From: Bacillus zhangzhouensis
GTDB taxonomy: Bacteria > Bacillota > Bacilli > Bacillales > Bacillaceae
Direction of reading: 5' to 3'
Length of the DNA stretch: 64,000 bases
Assembly (NCBI GenBank): GCA_025809375.1
Contig: CP099514.1
Coordinates: forward strand, 2,717,528-2,781,527
In this document: in pieces, positions 8,472-18,628 of the stretch
How positions within the stretch are numbered: position 1 is the stretch's first letter
How the letters are laid out: every line of letters starts with the position of its first letter
Notes under the pieces: generated by a model
What the model was told of the DNA's origin: nothing
The model's input: the letters and a program-made list of their open reading frames with translations, nothing else
The model's database searches: none
Program-made: the position numbers and the translations under genes

Positions 8472-8625
8472 TACAACCTCCTATGGAATCATTATGTACA
8501 ACATGTAAGGCTCTCACATCAAGCAGAATTATTAACTTATGTCAACACTTTTACCCCTATGCTATTTCCTTTGGTCAATGATCATACTAAAATAAGTCAT
8601 ATACTGAAATGTGAGGTTCGATGTC

Positions 8626-9030
8626 ATGAATCACTTTGGTGAACAATTACGCATTTTAAGAGAAAATAGAAAAATGTCGGTCAATCAACTTGCCATGTAT
8701 TCAGGTGTAAGCGCTGCTGGTATTTCTCGTATTGAAAATGGAAAGCGCGGTGTGCCAAAACCTTTAACCATAAAAAAATTAGCACACGCCTTGAAGGTGC
8801 CTTATGAGGATTTAATGCTGCTTGCCGGTCATATTGAACAGGAACAAGTTCATGAAATGAAACCGAAATATGAGTCCATGTTAAAAATCTATCAAACGGC
8901 GCTTCAAAAGGATGTTGAACATCTTCCCATTTTTGACGGGGACAAATGGGAAAGGCTCTCCGCACAAGACATCAGCCAGCTGAATAAATACTTTCTCACG
9001 CTCATCAACCAAAAAAAGGCGAACAAATAG
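8626..9030 (+). CDS. RghR-like XRE repressor, first copy
   Basis: This 134-residue protein has an N-terminal HTH with the block MSVNQLAMYSGVSAAGISRI, nearly identical to that of B. subtilis RghR (YvaN, repressor of rap genes). A C-terminal part ends in the LPIFDGDKWERLSAQDIS region. The ATG at 8626 is preceded by GTGAGGT and aligns with the second copy. In B. subtilis the same place between secG and catR/opuB holds rghRA and rghRB. The target, presumably rap or competence genes, is inferred from the family. Confidence 0.88.
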   Translation: MNHFGEQLRILRENRKMSVNQLAMYSGVSAAGISRIENGKRGVPKPLTIKKLAHALKVPYEDLMLLAGHIEQEQVHEMKPKYESMLKIYQTALQKDVEHLPIFDGDKWERLSAQDISQLNKYFLTLINQKKANK

Positions 9031-9159
9031 CGGGCATAAACCTAATGTACATCCACCATTAACTAATGTCAATATTTTCATGGTGTACTTATTGCCAATA
9101 GTCAACAAATCAAGTAAAATAGACATATCGAATCTATAACCATGTGAGGTTTTGCGTTG

Positions 9160-9561
9160 ATGAACTTTGGTGCATATTTAAGAGCATTACGTGAAGAAAA
9201 GAAGCTGTCAGTGAACCAATTAGCGATGTATTCTGAGGTCAGCGCTGCCGGTATTTCTCGTATCGAAAACGGAAAACGCGGCATTCCAAAACCTCCTACG
9301 ATTAGAAAGCTAGCCAGTGCGTTAAAGGTACCTTATGAAGACATGATGCAGGCTGCGGGCTATATCGAGGAAGTCTCTTCTGTCCATCAGCTGAGGGAAG
9401 AAGAACTGGCTTTATCCAAAATAAAGGAAGCCGCAGCGCAATATGAACTTGATGATCTCGAAATATTTGATGGTGACATATGGTCGACCCTTTCGAAAAA
9501 AGAAATAGAGGACCTCAACCGCTATTTGTTATTTATGTTAAACAACCGGTCGCCCTCATAA
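9160..9561 (+). CDS. RghR-like XRE repressor, second copy
   Basis: This 133-residue tandem paralogue follows the first copy. Its HTH block (LSVNQLAMYSEVSAAGISRI) is almost identical, while the C-terminal halves have diverged, with DLEIFDGDIWSTLSKKEIEDL kept in common. Each copy has its own leader. The two leaders share the element TTAACT(T/A)ATGTCAA and the same GTGAGGT ribosome site, so promoter and gene were duplicated together. The start is ATG 9160, preferred over the TTG immediately before it. Confidence 0.88.
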   Translation: MNFGAYLRALREEKKLSVNQLAMYSEVSAAGISRIENGKRGIPKPPTIRKLASALKVPYEDMMQAAGYIEEVSSVHQLREEELALSKIKEAAAQYELDDLEIFDGDIWSTLSKKEIEDLNRYLLFMLNNRSPS

Positions 9562-9642
9562 ATGTTTTCATCATTGACAAGCTTTTTGCGCCGATTTATA
9601 ACAGATTTACGGTATAATGGGTTCAGATTGGAGTGAAGAAAG

Positions 9643-9963
9643 ATGAATCAATCTGACATGTGCCCTCGGTTTGAAAAAGCAGTTGAGTTATTGAGTAAAC
9701 GCTGGGTAGCTCTGATTGTTTTTCAGCTTCTCTCAGGTCAGCAGCGCTTTAGTGAAATTGAGGCGGCTCTGACAAATTTAAGCGGAAGAGTATTATCTGA
9801 GAGATTAAAAGAGCTGGAGGCAGCAGGTATTGTAAAACGGGAAGTTTTTGCTGAAACACCCGTGCGCATAGAGTATTCTTTAACAGATATGGGGCGTTCA
9901 CTTGCACCCGTTTTTGAGGAAATTGCGAAGTGGTCCTCTGACTGGATCACGCTTGAATCATAA
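9643..9963 (+). CDS. catR: HxlR/DUF24-family redox repressor CatR
   Basis: This 106-residue winged-helix protein has the conserved redox Cys at position 7 (DMCPRF). In B. subtilis CatR (YvaP) and YodB this residue senses catechol, quinones and diamide. The body (LSKRWVALIVFQLL...LSGRVLSERLKELE) is typical. The family member represses the catDE catechol dioxygenase genes, which are not in this window. The order rghR-rghR-catR-opu matches B. subtilis. Upstream, a TATAAT with a TTATA...TATAA dyad (about 9596-9618) may be an autoregulatory site. Confidence 0.9.
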   Translation: MNQSDMCPRFEKAVELLSKRWVALIVFQLLSGQQRFSEIEAALTNLSGRVLSERLKELEAAGIVKREVFAETPVRIEYSLTDMGRSLAPVFEEIAKWSSDWITLES

Positions 9964-9993
9964 AATACCAGCATGTGACCGCCTGATCATCAT

Positions 9994-10027
9994 AAAAAAA
10001 CCTCCCTTACAGATGTAAGGGAGGTTT
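9994..10027 (-). terminator. Terminator of the opuC operon
   Basis: The inverted repeat 9998-10011 / 10014-10027 (AAACCTCCCTTACA and complement) is followed on the minus strand by TTTTTTTATG. It lies 10 bp after the last opu gene. Confidence 0.88.
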
Positions 10028-10036
10028 CGTCTTTGC

Positions 10037-10726
10037 TTAAGCAGATGTGATGTTTTTTTCCGCTAACGCTTTTCTTTCTTTTTTCTTATTTGTCGGGCTT
10101 AAATAGCGTTCAAGCCAGCCCATGACAAGGTCAGCGATAATAGCCATGAGTGCAGTTGGAATTGCACCTGCTAAAATGATGGCTGTGCCGTTTGTGGCGT
10201 TTGACCCTCTGATGATGATATCACCAAGACCTCCCGCGCCCACAAATGTTCCAATCGCTGTAATACCAATGGCGATGACCAGTGCGGTTCTTAATCCAGC
10301 CATAATGACTGATAAAGCAAGCGGTAATTCCACCATTCTCAGCACTTGCCATTTCGTCATCCCCATCGCTTTACCTGATTCTAAATAGGCATGCTCAATG
10401 CTGACAATGCCTGTGTACGTGTTTCGGATGATCGGCAGAAGCGAATACAGAAAGAGTGATAGAATGACTGTATTTGCGCCAAGTCCTAATACAAGCATCA
10501 ACACGGAAAGCATCGCTAATGCCGGTATCGTTTGAATGACGTTTGTCATGGCGAAGACCCAATTGCTCAGTTTGCGGTAATGCGCCACAAAGATGCCTAC
10601 TGGAATTCCGACAATCGCCGCAAACAACACTCCATACGCCGACATGAGAAAATGCCGATAAAATTCTTCTAACACATATGACCCGTTCTGCTGATAATAC
10701 GCCCATAATTGCTGCAGTGTGTCCAT
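10037..10726 (-). CDS. opuCD: Osmoprotectant ABC transporter permease OpuCD
   Basis: This 229-residue membrane permease has the BPD_transp_1 fold with about six transmembrane helices. The EAA-loop signature reads YLESGKAMGMTKWQVL. It is the second permease of the OpuC importer for glycine betaine, choline, carnitine and related solutes. I chose the ATG at 10726, with GGGAGGTG upstream, and this gives exactly the OpuCD length of B. subtilis. It is the last gene of a four-gene operon with a strong terminator behind it. Confidence 0.9.
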   Translation of the reverse strand: MDTLQQLWAYYQQNGSYVLEEFYRHFLMSAYGVLFAAIVGIPVGIFVAHYRKLSNWVFAMTNVIQTIPALAMLSVLMLVLGLGANTVILSLFLYSLLPIIRNTYTGIVSIEHAYLESGKAMGMTKWQVLRMVELPLALSVIMAGLRTALVIAIGITAIGTFVGAGGLGDIIIRGSNATNGTAIILAGAIPTALMAIIADLVMGWLERYLSPTNKKKERKALAEKNITSA

Positions 10727-10747
10727 CAGCCGTGACACCTCCCAATC

Positions 10748-12332
<1,585 letters not shown>

Positions 12333-12345
12333 GTGTATACCTCCC

Positions 12346-13494
12346 CTAATTCATTTCAGTGACAGCCGCCGGCGTATCGTCTCCCCAAATGGAGTCGTAC
12401 ACAACATCTACAAGACTCGCACGTGTCACAATGCCTTTTAAGTGCCCTTCTGCATCCACAACCGGTACATATTTAATGCCGCGTATTAAGATTTTGCGAA
12501 CAGTGTCTCTTAGAAGTGCTCCTTCTTGTACGGTATAGAACTCTGTATTTAAAATATCACCAACGAAAGCTGCTTTTCTGCGGTTTGCATCGATTGTTTC
12601 AATATCGATATAGCCTTGTAGCACATGATGTTCATCTACTACAAGCAAGGAATCAACCCGCTTTTCTCTCATGATGTAGATGGCATCTGTTAATGTTTTT
12701 TCAACTGTAATGGTGACTGGTGACGTGTTCATCATTTGTTCTACACGTTCCATATTCGGATTGGATTGAAGCAGACGTTCTTTGCCGATGAATTCTTCTA
12801 CGAATTCATTGGCTGGGTTCCGCAGAATATCGTCAGGCGTACCTACTTGGACAATCTCTCCATCTTTTAAAATCACAATTCGATCAGCTAGTTTAATGGC
12901 TTCGTCCATGTCATGTGTGACGAATACGATGGTTTTATTTAACGTTTTTTGCAGTTTCTTAAATTCTTCCTGCAATGAATCTCGTGTGATTGGATCAAGT
13001 GCGCCAAACGGTTCATCCATAAGGATCAGAGGGGGTTCCGCTGCTAGTGCACGAAGAACACCGATGCGCTGCTGCTGTCCTCCGCTGAGTTCATGAGGAT
13101 AGCGCTCTAAATATTCCGGTCCCATGTCGACAAGATTCAGCAATTCACGTGCCCGTTCTTTTCGTTTTTCTTCCGGCCATTTTAACAGCTTTGGAACAAG
13201 TGAAATGTTTTGTGCGATGGTCATATGGGGGAACAGTCCAATTTGCTGAATCACATAGCCAATTTCTCTTCTTAATTGGACTGGATCTTTTTTCATAATG
13301 TTTTCTCCCTCGATGAAGATGTTTCCTGAAGAAGGTTCGATAAGCCGGTTGATCATCTTCATGGTTGTTGTCTTACCACAGCCACTCGGTCCTATAAAAC
13401 AAATAAATTCTCCTTTTGCTATTTCTAAATCAATATTTTTGACAGCCTTTTTTCCGCCTTTATACGTCTTAGATACATGCTCTAGTTTCAGCAA
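12346..13494 (-). CDS. opuCA: Osmoprotectant ABC transporter ATPase OpuCA with CBS domains
   Basis: This 382-residue ATPase drives OpuC. The Walker A is GPSGCGKTT, the signature LSGGQQQR, and Walker B LILMDEP. Two C-terminal CBS domains (about residues 255-370) probably sense ionic strength or cyclic di-AMP. I chose TTG at 13492-13494 because GGAGGTG sits 6 nt before it. This gives LLKLEHVSK, matching the start of B. subtilis OpuCA. It is the first gene of the operon and divergent from the GbsR-type repressor. Confidence 0.92.
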   Translation of the reverse strand: MLKLEHVSKTYKGGKKAVKNIDLEIAKGEFICFIGPSGCGKTTTMKMINRLIEPSSGNIFIEGENIMKKDPVQLRREIGYVIQQIGLFPHMTIAQNISLVPKLLKWPEEKRKERARELLNLVDMGPEYLERYPHELSGGQQQRIGVLRALAAEPPLILMDEPFGALDPITRDSLQEEFKKLQKTLNKTIVFVTHDMDEAIKLADRIVILKDGEIVQVGTPDDILRNPANEFVEEFIGKERLLQSNPNMERVEQMMNTSPVTITVEKTLTDAIYIMREKRVDSLLVVDEHHVLQGYIDIETIDANRRKAAFVGDILNTEFYTVQEGALLRDTVRKILIRGIKYVPVVDAEGHLKGIVTRASLVDVVYDSIWGDDTPAAVTEMN

Positions 13495-13549
13495 ATGAGA
13501 CACCTCCAAATTGTCGGATCAATATTTTCAGAAAATTTACACCTTATTT

Positions 13550-13582
13550 ATTATAGTGCAAACTTTATAAAATAAAAAGTTT
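13550..13582 (-). promoter_or_regulatory. opuC promoter with dyad operator
   Basis: A perfect -10 TATAAT (13550-13555, minus strand) lies about 55 bp before the opuCA start. The inverted repeat AAACTTT-9 nt-AAAGTTT (13560-13582) covers the spacer and -35 region. It is a natural place for the divergent GbsR/OpcR-type repressor to block the promoter. The repressor assignment is inferred from position. Confidence 0.5.
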
Positions 13583-13751
13583 ATGATGTGTTTGTATTGC
13601 ATAACATTTATTTAAAATTTTCAGTTAACGGCCTGAGAGAGAGAGATCTCTCCTTTTTCCTCCAAATTACGGGCAAATACTCAATATTTATTGTTTTCAT
13701 CAACAAACAGGTATATGATATATTGTGTTACAAATTGTCAGTCGTGAAGGG

Positions 13752-14300
13752 ATGAAGCCGAGAGTGGACAAGCTAGCGTTAGGCGCCATTCAAAAAGCAC
13801 AGGATCATTATATTGAAAAAGCTGCCGAGAACATGAATGCCTTTGGTCTTTCTTCTACAGTGGGTAGAGTGCTTGGTATCATTCACATGAACCGCAAACC
13901 AATGACGCTTGGAGAGCTATCAGAGGCGACAGGCATGAGCAAAACGAGAATGAGTCAAGTTGTTCGAGAAATGCTCGATTTGAATATTGCGGAAAAGGTT
14001 TATGAAAAAGGAATACGTAAAGATCTATATGACGTTGAACAAGATCAATACCAAACGTTTATTTCCTTGTTTGCAGCCAATTGGTCCCGAGTTGTCAGCA
14101 AAAACCGCAAGGCACATAAGAAAACGTGCAAGGAATTACTGGAACTGCTTGAACAGGACAACCTGCCGGAAGAGACAGAGGATAAAATCAATCTGCTTCT
14201 TTCAGAAATCAAGGAAAGTCTTGATTACTATGATTGGATTAGCCGCTTAATTGAATTCTTTGAAAGTGAAGAAGTATTTAAGCATGTGCCGAAACCTTAA
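13752..14300 (+). CDS. opcR: GbsR/OpcR-family transcriptional repressor
   Basis: This 182-residue MarR-like repressor of the GbsR family has a winged helix around MTLGELSEATGMSKTRMSQV and a helical, acidic C-terminal half. Family members in B. subtilis repress opuB, opuC or gbsAB, some in response to choline. The gene is divergent from opuCA, as its B. subtilis counterpart is from opuC. The start is uncertain. ATG 13752 is given, but GTG 13725 (9 residues longer) and a GTG at 13764 are possible, and none has an ideal ribosome site. Which of the B. subtilis yvaV/yvbF paralogues it matches was not resolved. Confidence 0.82.
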   Translation: MKPRVDKLALGAIQKAQDHYIEKAAENMNAFGLSSTVGRVLGIIHMNRKPMTLGELSEATGMSKTRMSQVVREMLDLNIAEKVYEKGIRKDLYDVEQDQYQTFISLFAANWSRVVSKNRKAHKKTCKELLELLEQDNLPEETEDKINLLLSEIKESLDYYDWISRLIEFFESEEVFKHVPKP

Positions 14301-14348
14301 AAAAAGCTGTTTTATTTTACATGATTGTAGAAAAAACAGCTTTTTATA
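14298..14348. terminator. Bidirectional terminator between opcR and yvbG
   Basis: AAAAAGCTGTTTT (14301-14313) and AAAACAGCTTTTT (14333-14345) form a stem with T runs on both strands, serving the two convergent genes. Confidence 0.85.
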
Positions 14349-14353
14349 TACAC

Positions 14354-14989
14354 TTATTGCATAAACATTGGGAACATCCCTTTTAAGCCTGCGCCAATCA
14401 TCTCAACTGCCACTACGGCAAGAATTAATCCCATTAACCGCGTCACGACATTCATCTCTGTTTTCCCCATTTTTCGCATAATGAAACTTGAATAATGAAA
14501 GGCATAAAAGGTCATCGCAAGAACGATGACAATGCCGATTAAAATCACAAACATGTGAAGCATCCCTTGTTTTCCCGGGGTTAAGCTCATCACTGTAGCG
14601 ATTGTACCAGGACCAGCGATGATCGGGATCGCCAGCGGTGTAACAGAGACATCCGCCTTTTCTTTGCTTTCTGCCTTTTCCTCAGAATGAGGATTTTGGA
14701 CATGTGACTCTTTTGCATTCAGTAAATTGTAAGCGATACCAAAAATGAAAATACCTCCGGCAATGCGGAGTGCATGAATATCGATCCCAAACAATTTGAA
14801 AATGAGCCTGCCTGCCAAAAGAAAGGCAATCAAAATAATGAAAGAGACCACAACAGCTTTTTTGGCTGTCTGGGAGCGTTCTTTCTCTGTATATCCCTCT
14901 GTTAAGGTGATAAAAAGCGGCACGTTTCCAATGGGGTTTGATACAGCAAATAATGAAACCACGACATGAATCATAAAGGAAATCAACAC
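14354..14989 (-). CDS. yvbG: MarC-family integral membrane protein YvbG (UPF0056)
   Basis: This 211-residue protein has about six transmembrane helices and the family patches FAVSNPIGNVPLFITLTEGY and TPLAIPIIAGPGTIATVM. The loop around 105-120 is charged. The family was once linked to antibiotic resistance (MarC), but its substrate is unknown. GTG at 14989 has GGAGG 6 nt upstream; a GTG two codons earlier overlaps that site. The neighbours opcR and yvbK are the same as in B. subtilis. Confidence 0.9.
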   Translation of the reverse strand: MLISFMIHVVVSLFAVSNPIGNVPLFITLTEGYTEKERSQTAKKAVVVSFIILIAFLLAGRLIFKLFGIDIHALRIAGGIFIFGIAYNLLNAKESHVQNPHSEEKAESKEKADVSVTPLAIPIIAGPGTIATVMSLTPGKQGMLHMFVILIGIVIVLAMTFYAFHYSSFIMRKMGKTEMNVVTRLMGLILAVVAVEMIGAGLKGMFPMFMQ

Positions 14990-15106
14990 AGACACCCTCC
15001 TTTTTTAATAGTGTCTACCAATCTGATGTGAATATTCCCTTTTGATGTTAAAGCCTGTATATATTGAACCGGTGATCATAAAGGTTTAAAGAAAGGGGAA
15101 TGACAC

Positions 15107-15367
15107 TTGAAGATAATGATCACCGTTATCCTTCTATGTGCTGTGGTTTAGAAGCAGCCGGCTGGATTGTCTCGCAGAGCAAAAGCCGCTGCTTAAGCGA
15201 ATAAGCAGACGGCAAGGAAACCAACTGTCAAAAAAGACCCAAATGCCACCCACAATCGCCCTTCACAATGGATACAGGATCAATATGATGGGGGTGTGAC
15301 AAGGGTATATCAAAAAAGACTAGAAAGGATGAAAAAGTATGATACAGATTCGGCCATTGCCACGTGA
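15107..15367 (+). pseudogene. Possible small broken gene (two internal stops)
   Basis: From a TTG with AAAGGGG 8 nt upstream, the frame reads a short hydrophobic N-terminus (MKIMITVILLCAVV) and then TAG at 15149-15151. It continues as a Lys/Ala-rich segment with a TAA, then a protein-like tail (NRPSQWIQDQYDGG, RVYQKRLERMKKYD). The frame ends with TGA at 15365-15367, overlapping the yvbK start by 29 nt. Ignoring both stops, it would encode an 86-residue membrane-anchored basic protein. I do not recognise a family. An alternative 34-residue frame begins at the ATG at 15100. This is a low-confidence inference from amino-acid composition and ribosome-site placement. Confidence 0.35.
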
Positions 15368-15803
15368 TCACTCTGTCCCTCTGGATCTTTTACTTTTAGC
15401 TGATCCTTCAAAGGAAAAGGTTCTTGCATATGTGCAATCCGGCTCTTGTTATGCCGCGTATCATGAACAAGATGTGATTGGTATCTATGTGCTTTTCTCT
15501 CTGTCTCAGCAGACAGTCGAAATCATGAACGTCGCTGTGAAAGAATCTTGGCAAGGAAAAGGAGTTGGGAAGCAGCTGATCCGCCATGCCATTGCTGAAG
15601 CGAAAGCTACCGGCTTTCACACGATTGAAATCGGCACAGGCAACTCGAGTATTCAGCAGCTCGCACTTTATCAAAAATGCGGCTTCCGCCTGACATCTAT
15701 TGACCGCGATTTCTTTCTTAAGCATTATGATGAACCGATTTTTGAAAATGGCATTCAGTGTATGGATATGGTACGGCTGTCACTCACTTTGCAAGCAGAC
15801 TGA
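15339..15803 (+). CDS. yvbK: GNAT-family N-acetyltransferase YvbK
   Basis: This 154-residue single-domain GNAT enzyme transfers an acetyl group from acetyl-CoA to an unknown amine substrate. The acetyl-CoA-binding motif is WQGKGVGKQLIRHAI, followed by the IEIGTGNSSIQQLALYQKCGF region typical of the fold. The ATG at 15339 follows AAAGGATGAAAAAGT. The position between yvbG and the glycolytic genes matches B. subtilis yvbK. Confidence 0.92.
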   Translation: MIQIRPLPRDHSVPLDLLLLADPSKEKVLAYVQSGSCYAAYHEQDVIGIYVLFSLSQQTVEIMNVAVKESWQGKGVGKQLIRHAIAEAKATGFHTIEIGTGNSSIQQLALYQKCGFRLTSIDRDFFLKHYDEPIFENGIQCMDMVRLSLTLQAD

Positions 15804-15824
15804 TGTTTTGTTCCATCCGCTTTT

Positions 15825-16106
15825 TTATATTCTGCGCTTTTTTATCACATGCATCACATATTGAATGAAGAAATAAAGCACGACTCCAGCTAAAAAACAG
15901 ACCACACATCCAAAGAGCGTTGCCTCTGAGCTGAATTGAACCTCTTCGATTTTCATGATATAAAATGGCATGCCAAACATTGTTGGACTTGATTCAACAT
16001 GATTGACCTCTAGCAGCATTAAAAAAACAGGGGTCATAAACACAGCAAATACATACAGCATCGCAAGTGTTAAACCGCTGGAAAACGAATGAAATACTTT
16101 AATCAT
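15825..16106 (-). CDS. Small membrane protein of unknown function (transporter cluster)
   Basis: This 93-residue protein has two hydrophobic helices (about 12-33 and 62-86), an outer loop between them and a basic C-terminus (KKRRI). I do not recognise a family. Its start overlaps the end of the M50-like protease gene by 4 nt (ATGA), so it is the last gene of the five-gene cluster reading leftward from 18932. A role as immunity or accessory protein is inference from context only. Confidence 0.75.
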   Translation of the reverse strand: MIKVFHSFSSGLTLAMLYVFAVFMTPVFLMLLEVNHVESSPTMFGMPFYIMKIEEVQFSSEATLFGCVVCFLAGVVLYFFIQYVMHVIKKRRI

Positions 16107-16471
16107 CTCTGTCTCTCCTTTATCTCTTTTAAACTGGCTGTGATATTTTTTCCGTCAGGGCAAGCTGGATGCAGCATCACCGTATTTAGTAAAGAAAAAA
16201 ACAACAGCTGATGACTTACCGGATGCTTCCACAGCAAAAAAAGCACAATCGAACAAAACACTGGAAAGAGCGGCCCTGCAAGTGCCACCATCATATTGAA
16301 GCTCGGCCGGGCGAATGTTTCATGGGCGACCGCCACATGCTTCCAATCAATCGTTACCACAAAATCAAAGAGCGGCCTTTTTTCGATTTTGTTACACACC
16401 ATGACCATCAGCATATGACCGAGTTCATGTATCAGCACAACCGCTAGGAAACTAAACATAAGCTCTATCAT
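16103..16471 (-). CDS. M50-like membrane metalloprotease (short)
   Basis: This 122-residue membrane protein has the zinc motif HELGH (His15, Glu16, His19) inside its first helix. A CPDGKN motif (Asp106) could supply the third ligand, as NPDG does in site-2 proteases. At 122 residues it is a minimal M50 core without PDZ or extra helices, like the short proteases of peptide clusters such as yydH, though smaller. I start at ATG 16471, which overlaps the preceding permease stop codon (16468) in ATGA style. A longer frame adds 35 residues unlike a signal. It may process or release a peptide within the membrane. Confidence 0.8.
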   Translation of the reverse strand: MIELMFSFLAVVLIHELGHMLMVMVCNKIEKRPLFDFVVTIDWKHVAVAHETFARPSFNMMVALAGPLFPVFCSIVLFLLWKHPVSHQLLFFSLLNTVMLHPACPDGKNITASLKEIKERQR

Positions 16472-17865
16472 CGCAAGACAGGCCTCTTTAACATGACAGC
16501 ATATATACAGCTTAAAAATGCAAGTGAACCTAGGAGATAGGCGGTGGCGAGAAGATACACATCTGTTGAAAGCCACTTCAATAAAAGCATATCGATGAAG
16601 CTGAATACAGCAATCATCATCACGATGACAAACAGTTTATTAAACTCACTGATCTTCACGATAAACCCGGTACAGGCCGCCATGGCAGTGATCAACAAAA
16701 TGGACAAACTTGCAAGGACATGGCCTTCACTTTCAATGTCTATCACCATGGATGCAAGCCCAATAAAAACAAAATATGTCAACAAATTAATTGCGTAATA
16801 AAATAAAATTCTCGCCAATAAATAAGCGCCCTTTGATGTATTTAACATAAAGATGGCCCTTTGATTCATATGATATTCTCTGCCAATCATCAGCGGAAGC
16901 ATGATCAATATTTCCTTTAACGCATACTGCACAATAAAAGCATACAGCCAGCCAATTTCTACCGGTGTAAAAACAAATGGCAGCCCCGCTGTCAAACAAA
17001 CGAGAAATAGAAACAAAATGCCCTGTTCTTTAAAAACAGCTGACCGGCTGAAATAGACCAATTCCTGCCGCAGGTGCGTCAGAAATGAAGATTGCGTTCT
17101 GATTTTCTTATAAGTAAACGACTTCACCTCTGTTTTCAGCTGCAAAAACATCTGATGGACATAAGAAGCCGCTAACCCCTTCAGCCATAGCCATCCAGCG
17201 CTTAGAAGGATCACGAGAATTATGAGATAGATGAATGGCCATACGCGGATCATCTCGATTGCTTTTTGCAAAAGGAGAAACACCAATAGATTCAGCACCG
17301 CAAAGCCGAGCGTTTGCAGTAGCAAATGCTCTTTTGTTTTTGATACGAAATAGCTCACGGTAATCCGCATCACCATCCAAGAAGCAAGCGCAAGCAGCGC
17401 CAGTACACAGCAAGTCATGCATACAACTGTTATCCAATACAGAGATAGTGCCTGACCGCTGATCAAAAGGCTTAATACAATCGGTAAAAAAAGCAGTCCA
17501 ACCATGAGGAAACAAAAGAGCACCGGAAAGAAATACACACAAAGGACAAATGGCACACTTTGTACCGCACTATTCAAAAAGTAGAATTGATATTCCTGGC
17601 GCTTTAATTTATTGCGGGATAACACAATGCCTGCGCCTAAAAGTAAAAGCATCATTTTCATAAATTGGAGGTATAGAGCAGCCGGCTCGCTTTCTCCTGC
17701 CTGCATGAAAAAACGCAGGCTGATGACGACGTATATCGCATAAATGAGCAAGAAAAAAGTCGCGGCTGCGAGAAGCTGTAAAGGATACTTTTTTGCGAGC
17801 TGCTTGCCTTTTGTTGTCAGCATCCCCCATTCTATTTTATGAAGAACGTGTCGTGTCCAGATCAT
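16468..17865 (-). CDS. ABC-type permease of peptide cluster
   Basis: This ~465-residue protein has ten or more predicted transmembrane helices, and I find no ATPase motif. It overlaps the upstream ATPase gene by 29 nt, so the two are probably one transporter. The start at ATG 17865 (MIWTRHVLHK) follows GGAGAGG. The first ~30 residues are cytosolic and basic, as in ABC-2 or bacitracin-type export permeases. I do not recognise a named family. Size and arrangement resemble exporters or immunity transporters for peptides, but the substrate is unknown. Confidence 0.78.
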   Translation of the reverse strand: MIWTRHVLHKIEWGMLTTKGKQLAKKYPLQLLAAATFFLLIYAIYVVISLRFFMQAGESEPAALYLQFMKMMLLLLGAGIVLSRNKLKRQEYQFYFLNSAVQSVPFVLCVYFFPVLFCFLMVGLLFLPIVLSLLISGQALSLYWITVVCMTCCVLALLALASWMVMRITVSYFVSKTKEHLLLQTLGFAVLNLLVFLLLQKAIEMIRVWPFIYLIILVILLSAGWLWLKGLAASYVHQMFLQLKTEVKSFTYKKIRTQSSFLTHLRQELVYFSRSAVFKEQGILFLFLVCLTAGLPFVFTPVEIGWLYAFIVQYALKEILIMLPLMIGREYHMNQRAIFMLNTSKGAYLLARILFYYAINLLTYFVFIGLASMVIDIESEGHVLASLSILLITAMAACTGFIVKISEFNKLFVIVMMIAVFSFIDMLLLKWLSTDVYLLATAYLLGSLAFLSCIYAVMLKRPVLR

Positions 17866-18604
17866 TGAGTAACCTCTCCACATGCATATAGTAATCTCGA
17901 TTTACTTCTTTATAAATCTCTTCAAGTGCCTGATGAGGAAACGTCTGATTCGTTTCTTGGCGTGACATATCCAGCTTGACGTCACCATTTCTTAAGATCA
18001 TGAGATGGTCATACAATGTATCACCAAAGCTCAAATGATGGGTTGAAATGAGAATGCCTGCGCCTTGCTCTCTCAGCTTCATCAACACCTTTTTTAAGAT
18101 GATCATCATATCTGGATCAAGTCCGTTCGTTGGCTCGTCAAACACATAATAATCACATGGTCTGAGGAGCTGGGAAATGATCTGCGTTTTCTTTTGATTG
18201 CCATGAGACAGCTGAGCGATTGGCTGATCGATATACGAACCCAGCTCAAACAGATCAATGAACGTCTCTTCCCGTGTGACATCTTGCTCATTTGGCAGCT
18301 GAAGTAATTGAAAGTATTCCCTCGGCGATAAATAATCAAACAACGAATGGTCGTCAGGAATATAGGAAACATGTTTTTTCAACAAGGAGATATGTTCTGA
18401 GGATTGAAGGTTCAGCTGTTTACCATGTAAAGTGACACATCCTATAAATGGCGTCAGCCCAAACATGGATTGGATCATCGTCGTCTTCCCCGCACCATTA
18501 TGCCCCAATAGAAGCAGTATCTGCCCTTTCTCGACATTCATTTGAATATTGCGGAGAGAGAAGGTGCGGCTGTATGTTTTTTCTTTTAATCGTAATGTCA
18601 GCAT
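17837..18604 (-). CDS. ABC transporter ATPase of peptide cluster
   Basis: This ~255-residue single-domain ATPase has Walker A GHNGAGKT, a variant signature LSHGNQKK in place of LSGGQ, Walker B YYVFDEPTNGLD and the H-loop STHH. This domain type is found in BcrA/CcmA-like exporters and in the yydI and skfE class. GGAGGGAT lies before two adjacent ATGs (18607 and 18604), and the second has better spacing. It should energise the permease encoded immediately downstream. A stem-loop separates it from the small peptide gene upstream. Confidence 0.88.
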   Translation of the reverse strand: MLTLRLKEKTYSRTFSLRNIQMNVEKGQILLLLGHNGAGKTTMIQSMFGLTPFIGCVTLHGKQLNLQSSEHISLLKKHVSYIPDDHSLFDYLSPREYFQLLQLPNEQDVTREETFIDLFELGSYIDQPIAQLSHGNQKKTQIISQLLRPCDYYVFDEPTNGLDPDMMIILKKVLMKLREQGAGILISTHHLSFGDTLYDHLMILRNGDVKLDMSRQETNQTFPHQALEEIYKEVNRDYYMHVERLLNDLDTTRSS

Positions 18605-18628
18605 CATATCCCTCCGTTTGTTTCAGAT

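Noticed and set aside
13640-13665. GAGAGAGAGAGATCTCTCC dyad in the opuCA-opcR gap
   Set aside because: Simple-repeat character and distance from both promoters; could be structural, but no known operator matches it.
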